This document shows, one piece after another, positions 34,201-37,993 of a stretch of 37,993 nucleotides of DNA. Below the pieces are notes generated by a model. It saw only the letters and a list, made by a program, of their open reading frames with translations. It had not been told where the DNA came from and did not search any database. The stretch is from positions 1 through 37,993 of the forward strand of contig JAZNUV010000007.1 of the NCBI GenBank assembly GCA_045592445.1. The letters run 5' to 3'. The stretch is from JAQXGO01 sp045592445. Its GTDB lineage: Bacteria; Bacillota; Clostridia; UMGS1883; UMGS1540. Within the stretch, counting starts at the first letter, position 1; each line of letters begins with the position of its first letter. The position numbers and the translations under genes were made by a program.

Positions 34201-34413
34201 GAGCGTCAGCGGCTCCATATACACCTTATCCGCAATCGTGGTATCCGTCATAATCGTTGCAGGGTTTGAGTTTACCAAAATTACCTCGTACCCTTCCTCT
34301 TTGAGCGCCAAGCAAGCTTGTGTGCCCGCATAGTCAAATTCAGCCGCCTGTCCGATTACAATCGGGCCGGAGCCAATAATTAAAATTTTATGAATGTCCT
34401 TTCTTTTTGCCAT
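31237..34413 (-). CDS. carB: Carbamoyl-phosphate synthase large subunit
   Basis: It makes carbamoyl phosphate from bicarbonate, ammonia (delivered by the glutaminase subunit CarA) and two ATP. The 1058-residue protein is full length, with two homologous ATP-grasp halves (KILIIGSGPIVIGQAAEFDY at the N-terminus and VVLGAGPIRIGQGVEFDYS near residue 553) and a C-terminal MGS-like allosteric domain (about 930-1058). The start shares one base with the pyrC stop (TAATG). No carA gene is adjacent or anywhere in the window, although the two are usually together. Confidence 0.97.
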   Translation of the reverse strand: MAKRKDIHKILIIGSGPIVIGQAAEFDYAGTQACLALKEEGYEVILVNSNPATIMTDTTIADKVYMEPLTLEYVAKILRHERPDAIVPGIGGQTGLNLAMQLEKKGILKECGVRLLGTSSESIERAEDRELFKELCQSIGEPVIPSEITYSLEEARAAAMRIGYPVVLRPAFTLGGTGGGFANDEAELLEIGINAFKLSPVHQVLIEKSVKGYKEIEFEVMRDSKDHAITICGMENIDPVGVHTGDSAVVAPILTLSDSDRMMLNESAIKIIRELKIEGGCNVQFALHPTTSEYYLIEVNPRVSRSSALASKASGYPIARVTAKIAVGMELSEIEIANTTAAFEPRLDYVVAKFPRFPFDKFTSATNKLGTQMKATGEVMGIGSTLEECILKSVRSLEIGVNHLYMPKFDSMDTDAIKEYLADFYDDGLYAVAELMRRGVSVEELHEITKITSYFLEGIERIVQMEKTVLNGKNDMAVLKDAKKMGFSDAFIAKLWGITETEIYSMRKKEKLFPVYKMVDTCHTNAYIPYFYSTYGEKHDVRLSDKKKIVVLGAGPIRIGQGVEFDYSTVHAATTIKNAGYEAIIINNNPETVSTDYETADKLYFEPLTTEDVMNILELEKPEGVIASLGGQTAINLAEPLRAHGIKIIGTDCDAIERAENRDAFEKILKSLNIPQPQGRAVTKIEDGVIAAAEIGYPVLVRPSFVLGGRAMQIVANEEALRHYLKTAVSIDAERPVLVDKYIVGKEVEVDAICDGRDVFVPGIMELIERTGIHSGDSISVYPPFGISDKVKGIILQYAKKLGLGIGIVGLFNIQFIVDKDENVYIIEVNPRSSRTVPFLSKATGYSLADIATEVILGKSLKEQGIFDIYPAEKKRWYVKVPVFSFNKIRGLDAYLSPEMKSTGEVIGYDDKLNRAMYKALQASGMKLQNYGTVFLTIADADKEEALPLVRRFYNLGFNIQATSGTAAFLKENGIRTHVLGKISDGSEEIPEAIRQGHLAYIINTSNVSGSEGSQNDGYAIRSLATENNVNIFTSLDTVSVLLDVLEETTLCISTIDA

Positions 34414-35642
34414 TATTCTATTCCTCCCTTTCTATCTATAAAAACGACATTGCCGTCTTTTATCGTAAGTATACATTTCCCAAAAACATCCCACCCCGCA
34501 AAGGGCGTGCTTTTACCCATGGATGCAAAATCTGCAGGTTGAATTTTATATTCTGTTTCCATATTCCATATTGAATAGTCATCGCCTTTTTGAATCCCAA
34601 ATCGTTTTCGCGGGTTCTCACTCATAAGTTCCACAAGCTTTTCAAGACTGATTGTACCGGTTCTTACAAGCTTTGTGTAAAGCACCGAAAACGCAGTTTC
34701 AAGACCTACAACACCCATGGCACTACCGGCAAGACCGCGAGATTTTTCCTCCGCAGAATGCGGCGCATGGTCTGTTGCAATCATGTCCACAGTACCGTCT
34801 TGTATGCCTTCTAACAGCGCATTTTGGTCCGCTTTTTCACGAATCGGCGGATTCATTTTAAAACGACCGTCCTCCTCCAGCATATCATCTGTAAGAACAA
34901 GATAGTGCGGTGCGGTTTCGCACGAAACGTCAAGGCCTTCGCGCTTTGCCTCTCTTAAAAGTGCTACACTCTCCTTTGTCGAAATATGGCAGGCATGATA
35001 TTTGCAACCAATTTTCCGAACAAGCTCAATGTCACGCGCAAGCTGCCTCCATTCACTTTCAGACGAAATACCGCGGTGACCATGTGCCGCCGCATACGCC
35101 CCGTCGTGAATATAGCCGCCACCAAGATACGCATTATCCTCACAATGTGCCACAATCATTTTATCGAGCCTTTTTGCTTCCCGCATGGCTCTTTCCATCA
35201 TTTCATCGGACTGCACACCTCTGCCATCATCCGAAAATGCAATGACGTTCGGCGCCATCGCCTCCATATCCGAAAGTGCTTTCCCCTCCTGCCCCCGCGT
35301 AATCGCGCCATAGGGATAAACGGAAATGAAAGCTGTTTCAGCGATTTTATCCAGCTGCATTTTTAATGTCTCAGCAGAATCCGGCACCGGCTTTAAATTC
35401 GGCATACTGCATACCGCTGTATAGCCGCCGCGCGCCGCGGCACGCGCGCCGGTTTCTATTGTTTCCTTATAAAAAAATCCCGGCTCTCGAAGATGTACGT
35501 GAACATCAACAAAACCGGGAAAAAGAAAACAGTTATCCAATGAATTCAGAAATGCCTCACGCTCGCAATTTTCCAAATGCACGTTTGTGCTGATTGCGGC
35601 TTCTATTTTTGTATACATTTCACGGCGAACTTTGTACTGCAT
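34413..35642 (-). CDS. pyrC: Dihydroorotase
   Basis: It cyclises carbamoyl aspartate to dihydroorotate. The 409-residue class I (PyrC/AllB-type) amidohydrolase has zinc ligands in DVHVHLREPGF (about 46-56), further His in MIVAHCEDN and ACHISTKES, and the catalytic Asp in IATDHAPHS. It heads the operon; the ATG at 35642 follows AAGGAG five bases upstream. Confidence 0.96.
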   Translation of the reverse strand: MQYKVRREMYTKIEAAISTNVHLENCEREAFLNSLDNCFLFPGFVDVHVHLREPGFFYKETIETGARAAARGGYTAVCSMPNLKPVPDSAETLKMQLDKIAETAFISVYPYGAITRGQEGKALSDMEAMAPNVIAFSDDGRGVQSDEMMERAMREAKRLDKMIVAHCEDNAYLGGGYIHDGAYAAAHGHRGISSESEWRQLARDIELVRKIGCKYHACHISTKESVALLREAKREGLDVSCETAPHYLVLTDDMLEEDGRFKMNPPIREKADQNALLEGIQDGTVDMIATDHAPHSAEEKSRGLAGSAMGVVGLETAFSVLYTKLVRTGTISLEKLVELMSENPRKRFGIQKGDDYSIWNMETEYKIQPADFASMGKSTPFAGWDVFGKCILTIKDGNVVFIDRKGGIE

Positions 35643-35673
35643 AAGTGCTCCTTATCAAACCTGTATTTTTAAT

Positions 35674-35703
35674 ATTATACACTATTTTATACTTTCTTGT
35701 CAA
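35674..35703 (-). promoter_or_regulatory. Promoter of the pyr operon
   Basis: Minus-strand TTGACA (35703-35698), an 18-bp spacer and TATAAT (35679-35674), predicting only about 25 bases of leader before pyrC. That is too short for a PyrR-type attenuator. Confidence 0.8.
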
Positions 35704-35788
35704 GGACTTTTCTTCTTTTCAAGAAGAATAATTTCACAAACATTGTCATCCTGGCAGTATACATGTCGCGCTCTTTCGCTCCCCATCA

Positions 35789-35825
35789 TAAAACAGAGCG
35801 AGCCTAAAATTTCGACTCACTCTGT
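35789..35825 (-). terminator. Terminator after the Fic gene
   Basis: On the minus strand ACAGAGTGAGTC (35825-35814) pairs completely with GGCTCGCTCTGT (35804-35793), including two U-G pairs, then TTTTA. It lies 29 bases after the fic stop. The 211-base gap 35643-35853 otherwise holds only the pyr promoter. Confidence 0.65.
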
Positions 35826-35853
35826 TTTGTTTTTTTCATGCTTTAAATATAGG

Positions 35854-36450
35854 TCATTCCGCGCACGCCTCAAGTATTCCTATCAGCACCTTATAGTTAT
35901 CAGCTGACATGATTGACGCTTCCAAAATTCCATCTTTATCCACATTCCCCCAATTTAGGTCATATCCCATACGCTTTGCCATAAGGCGGATAAATTCACG
36001 GATAGTACGGCCATTTCCTTCTCTGAAGGGATGTATGATGTTAAGCTCTGCCATTACATATGCCAAATGATCAAAAACCTTTTCTTCGTCTGTTTCTCTG
36101 AGCATATTTTTCTCTTTAATTTTAGTAAACACTTTATCGAGCTCTCCGTCAATTAAATTTGGTGGATAAAACATCGTATCTGCTTTGCTGATTTGCTCTT
36201 GTCTGATTTTTCCGGCAAATGAATAAATATCTTCAAAAATAAACTTGTGTATATTCATAAGATGTGCTTTTGAAAAATTACCCCTAATCGGATTTTTCAA
36301 AAGTTCCATTTGCTTAATCAACGTAATTTCTTCTTCAGCAGTTTTAAGAAGTTTATTTTCTCTTATATTTAATTTGTTCTTCAAAACATTACTATCAGGA
36401 TAGCAATATATTGATTGGGTAGTTGTATAAACATCATATTTTGAAAACAT
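35854..36450 (-). CDS. Fic-domain protein (probable AMP-transferase toxin)
   Basis: A 198-residue Fic protein. Fic enzymes transfer AMP or a related group from a nucleotide to a hydroxyl on a target protein. The active-site motif is intact, HPFREGNGRTIREFIR (His140 to Arg151, consensus HxFx(D/E)GNGRxxR), preceded by the nucleotide flap region FAGKIRQEQISKADTMFYPP. No inhibitory (S/T)xxxE(G/N) helix is evident inside the protein, which fits class I, inhibited by a separate antitoxin. That antitoxin gene ends two bases upstream. The target is unknown. Confidence 0.92.
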   Translation of the reverse strand: MFSKYDVYTTTQSIYCYPDSNVLKNKLNIRENKLLKTAEEEITLIKQMELLKNPIRGNFSKAHLMNIHKFIFEDIYSFAGKIRQEQISKADTMFYPPNLIDGELDKVFTKIKEKNMLRETDEEKVFDHLAYVMAELNIIHPFREGNGRTIREFIRLMAKRMGYDLNWGNVDKDGILEASIMSADNYKVLIGILEACAE

Positions 36451-36452
36451 AA

Positions 36453-36824
36453 TTACACCCTCTGCATATATTTAAGCGTCAATTCTTCGATTACATCAGT
36501 ATAGCTTACTTTACCATTTTCAATTCTTTTAAGGTTTTTCATACTTTCTTCGCTGACTGTCATACTTTCAATTGCAAAAGTTCCTTTTAGATTTTTTAAA
36601 TTTCTTTCAAAATCTTTAGATGCCATGTCTGTTTTGTTTCTCCAATCTGTGTATTTGCCTGATTTAATTCTCGCATCAGCGGGTTTCTCTGCGTTTTTCG
36701 GCAAAAGCCAAGCGCCTGCAATTTTCTTTGCCCCAACAATTCTGCCCTCATTGCACAAAACAGTAATTCTTCTTATAGATATTCCCCACATTAAACTTGC
36801 TTCTTTTATTGTCAGTATATCCAT
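36453..36824 (-). CDS. Fic antitoxin: helix-turn-helix domain fused to a VbhA-like inhibitory domain
   Basis: A 123-residue two-part protein. Residues 1 to about 50 are an excisionase/MerR-like winged helix (DILTIKEASLMWGISIRRIT, then GRIVGAKKIAGAWLLPKNAEKP). Residues about 70-123 resemble the VbhA antitoxin fold, with TFAIES (82-87) where the inhibitory (S/T)xxxE(G/N) motif is expected; the last position is Ser, not Gly or Asn. The Glu would block ATP binding in the partner Fic protein. It has its own promoter, a GAGGTG site, and two bases to the Fic start. DNA binding suggests that it also autoregulates the pair. Confidence 0.85.
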   Translation of the reverse strand: MDILTIKEASLMWGISIRRITVLCNEGRIVGAKKIAGAWLLPKNAEKPADARIKSGKYTDWRNKTDMASKDFERNLKNLKGTFAIESMTVSEESMKNLKRIENGKVSYTDVIEELTLKYMQRV

Positions 36825-36845
36825 TTCAGCACCTCATTTATCTAT

Positions 36846-36874
36846 ATTATATACCAAAAATAGAACAATGTCAA
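36846..36874 (-). promoter_or_regulatory. Promoter of the Fic antitoxin-toxin operon
   Basis: Minus-strand TTGACA (36874-36869), exactly 17 bp, TATAAT (36851-36846), ending 21 bases before the antitoxin start. Confidence 0.85.
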
Positions 36875-36889
36875 TATTTTATTTCTAAG

Positions 36890-36918
36890 AAAAAAGCAGA
36901 CAGCGAGAAACTGTCTGC
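36890..36918 (-). terminator. Terminator ahead of the Fic operon
   Basis: GCAGACAG (36918-36911 as read on the minus strand) pairs with CTGTCTGC (36903-36896) and is followed by TTTTTT. It insulates the Fic operon from transcripts entering from the mobile-element debris to the right. Confidence 0.8.
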
Positions 36919-37044
36919 TTGCATACTGAAATCATTCTTATTCTAACATCCCTTTTGTTTTAGGTTTTTATTCCATACATTTTCAGTGGATTTGATGTTG
37001 TTGTATGTACTCAAATATACCTATTTTTACATTCAACAATGATA

Positions 37045-37065
37045 GTGTTGTCAAAAGTGTTGTCA
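37045..37065 (-). repeat. Direct repeat pair TGACAACAC, first locus
   Basis: Two copies of GTGTTGTCA on the plus strand (37045-37053 and 37057-37065, period 12). On the minus strand they read TGACAACAC and start six bases after the HNH remnant stop. They resemble the TAGGCAACA pair beside the integrase at the left end. Confidence 0.5.
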
Positions 37066-37071
37066 GAAAAT

Positions 37072-37377
37072 TTATTTATTACCTTTTGCCCGATTATGTG
37101 TTTTACAAAGCATTTGACAGTTATCTATATCGGTTGCACCGCCACGGCTCCAAGCGGTAACGTGGTCTGCATCCATTTCTGTAATCTTCCAGATGCGGTT
37201 TTTATTGTTATCAGCACCCATAGCGCAAAGAGGACAGTTGGAAACATTATTGTTCTTTGCTTCTTCAGTCTGGCGTGTATAGACAGTCTTTTTGGTAGGC
37301 TCGTCAAAAACTCGAATGTTAAGGAGTTTGCTATCGGTATAACCACCTAGAATATCTTGAAGAATGGGAATATGACA
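37072..37377 (-). pseudogene. HNH endonuclease, C-terminal remnant (DUF262/HNH-type protein)
   Basis: The open frame on the minus strand runs from after a stop at 37380 to a TAA at 37072, about 101 codons with no plausible start. It encodes the end of an HNH nuclease: a linker LGGYTDSKLLNIRVFDEPTK, a zinc pair CPLC, then MDADHVTAWSRGGATDIDN (core His and Asn) and CQMLCKTHNRAKG, the usual treble-clef finger and final helix. The preceding linker resembles DUF262-HNH proteins related to GmrSD-type restriction systems. The N-terminal domain is missing, so this is a scar. Confidence 0.8.
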
Positions 37378-37499
37378 TTAGCAATATTCCCGATAACAGA
37401 CAACTTTGTTATGTAAAAAATTTAAGTGATGAATGGTGTAGCGAGTTCGGTTATATCTGTTTCCAAAAAAATATAGGTGGTTTAATAAGAACCGCCTAA
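37347..37499 (+). pseudogene. Orphan C-terminal coding tail, unknown protein
   Basis: The plus-strand frame encodes a protein-like tail with LEYLEEWEYDISNIPD, then CYVKNLSDEWCSEFGYICFQ, ending GGLIRTA at a TAA (37497-37499). A strong terminator follows immediately. There is no ATG; the frame is open only from 37323 and its first bases run antisense to the HNH remnant. Amino-acid composition is protein-like, so it is probably the 3' end of a mobile-element gene joined to the HNH remnant by a deletion. I do not recognise the family. Confidence 0.5.
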
Positions 37500-37500
37500 A

Positions 37501-37540
37501 AGAAAATGCTTCACCGTGATTGGTGAAGCATTTTCTTTTT
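37501..37540. terminator. Perfect bidirectional terminator
   Basis: AGAAAATGCTTCACC (37501-37515) and its exact complement (37522-37536) flank a 6-base loop and are followed by a T run; an A-rich 5' arm makes it usable on both strands. Confidence 0.85.
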
Positions 37541-37558
37541 ATATGCTATTTAAAAAAA

Positions 37559-37578
37559 GTGTTGTCAAAGTGTTGTCA
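37559..37578 (-). repeat. Direct repeat pair TGACAACAC, second locus
   Basis: GTGTTGTCA occurs at 37559-37567 and again at 37570-37578 (period 11), nearly identical to the pair at 37045-37065 and in the same orientation. Confidence 0.5.
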
Positions 37579-37629
37579 AAACACCTTGCACATCTCGCAA
37601 AACCGCTTAAAATAAGGGTTTTTTGAGGG

Positions 37630-37675
37630 TGCGGGATTACTCCCACTCCACTACGGCACGTTAACTTGGAGTAAT
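37630..37675. other. Inverted repeats near the second repeat pair (candidate attachment region)
   Basis: ATTACTCC (37636-37643) and its exact complement GGAGTAAT (37668-37675) flank 24 bases. A second imperfect palindrome (TGCGGGA with TCCCAC) overlaps the left arm. Its place between TGACAACAC repeats and an accessory gene is suggestive of an att core, but I found no second copy in the window. Confidence 0.3.
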
Positions 37676-37770
37676 ATCAACTCGTTTTTGACGTGCAAAA
37701 AGTGGATTGTTTTTTTATTTTAGCACCCGATATATTTATTATAAAATATTTTAATGCCACGCTAATTCCA

Positions 37771-37993
37771 TTACACCGGAATGCTCTGCGCATACAGTGC
37801 ATCAGGGCAGATGTCAATTTCATCGTTCCAATACACGCACATATTATCGGCTTTAACCAATTTGAAAAAGCCGATGTTTTTCAATGGTGCATACATAGGA
37901 TATTGGAATAAAGTTTTTGCATCAAACTTTTTCTTTTCTCCTGTATTAAATGTAAGGAGTAGCTCGAAATCATCTGTCGGTACGACTTCTTTT
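37771..37993 (-). CDS. DUF2442-domain protein, N-terminally incomplete at window edge
   Basis: The last 73 codons of a minus-strand gene whose start lies beyond the right edge; the stop is TAA at 37773-37771. The sequence shows the DUF2442 pattern: FELLLTFNTGEKKKFD, then LFQYPMYAPLKNIGFFKL, VYWNDEIDICPDALYAQSIP. These small proteins are often encoded next to a DUF4160 protein as a presumed toxin-antitoxin-like pair. No DUF4160 gene follows it here; one may precede it outside the window. Confidence 0.82.
   Translation of the reverse strand, partial: KEVVPTDDFELLLTFNTGEKKKFDAKTLFQYPMYAPLKNIGFFKLVKADNMCVYWNDEIDICPDALYAQSIPV

Noticed and set aside
37640..37662. Minus-strand reading ending VEWE-stop, recalling the 3' end of guaA, a known integration target.
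   Set aside because: Only seven codons are open before a stop and the preceding residues (RAVVEWE) do not match the PP(A/G)TIEWE ending of GMP synthase.
36890..37993. CRISPR-like array from the short TGACAACAC repeats.
   Set aside because: Only two pairs of 9-base units, with 2-3 base spacers and about 490 bases between pairs; no spacer regularity and no cas genes.

Overview
This window looks like chromosome of an obligately anaerobic, low-to-mid GC member of the Bacillota, most likely class Clostridia. The evidence is a glycyl radical enzyme, a rubrerythrin, the redox repressor Rex, a ribosomal protein L27 with the Firmicutes-type cleavable N-terminus next to its protease Prp, NAD-type dihydroorotate dehydrogenase (PyrD/PyrK), strong Shine-Dalgarno sites and consensus sigma-A promoters. 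I cannot fix genus or species.

Layout. (1) 1-1115: integrase-proximal end of an integrated element, with a frameshifted tyrosine recombinase followed by a pair of direct repeats. (2) 1116-4457: a glycyl radical enzyme (GRE) gene, a 45-codon remnant of its radical-SAM activase cut short next to the element, and a divergent AraC-type regulator. (3) 4450-5514: branched-chain aminotransferase on the minus strand. (4) 5678-8794: three overlapping genes, FHA protein - SEDS glycosyltransferase - class B PBP (cell-wall elongation or division). (5) 8934-14432: xanthine phosphoribosyltransferase and a BMP-type nucleoside ABC importer (lipoprotein, double ATPase, two permeases), a purine salvage block. 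(6) 14454-18096: small membrane protein, rubrerythrin, tRNA-Met, tRNA-Glu, a 48-aa protein, aconitase. (7) 18281-24163: TspO on the plus strand, then on the minus strand isocitrate dehydrogenase - rex - rplU - prp - rpmA - obg - nadD - yqeK. (8) 24365-35642, minus strand: pyrC - carB - pyrK - pyrD - pyrF - pyrE - pyrB - pyrI, a nearly complete UMP biosynthesis operon lacking carA, followed by a lipoprotein with a propeller-like region and an HExxH motif, and an HD-domain protein. (9) 35854-36824: a Fic toxin and an antitoxin fused to a helix-turn-helix domain. (10) 36890-37993: an eroded mobile-element zone with an HNH nuclease remnant, an orphan C-terminal coding tail, two pairs of TTGACAACAC-type repeats and a partial DUF2442 gene.

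The most notable observation is at the left edge. The GRE gene is intact, but the next gene in its operon is an activase reduced to its first 45 codons. It keeps the CxxxCxxC cluster motif and then stops where the integrase-bearing element begins. The element therefore appears to have inserted into the activase gene, which would leave this GRE unactivated unless the element excises or another activase acts on it. The GRE has an unusual RVCGW radical site and is not one I can assign to a characterised reaction.

Most of the rest is well-known housekeeping biology. Start codons were chosen by Shine-Dalgarno position and, for the GRE, by the promoter position.
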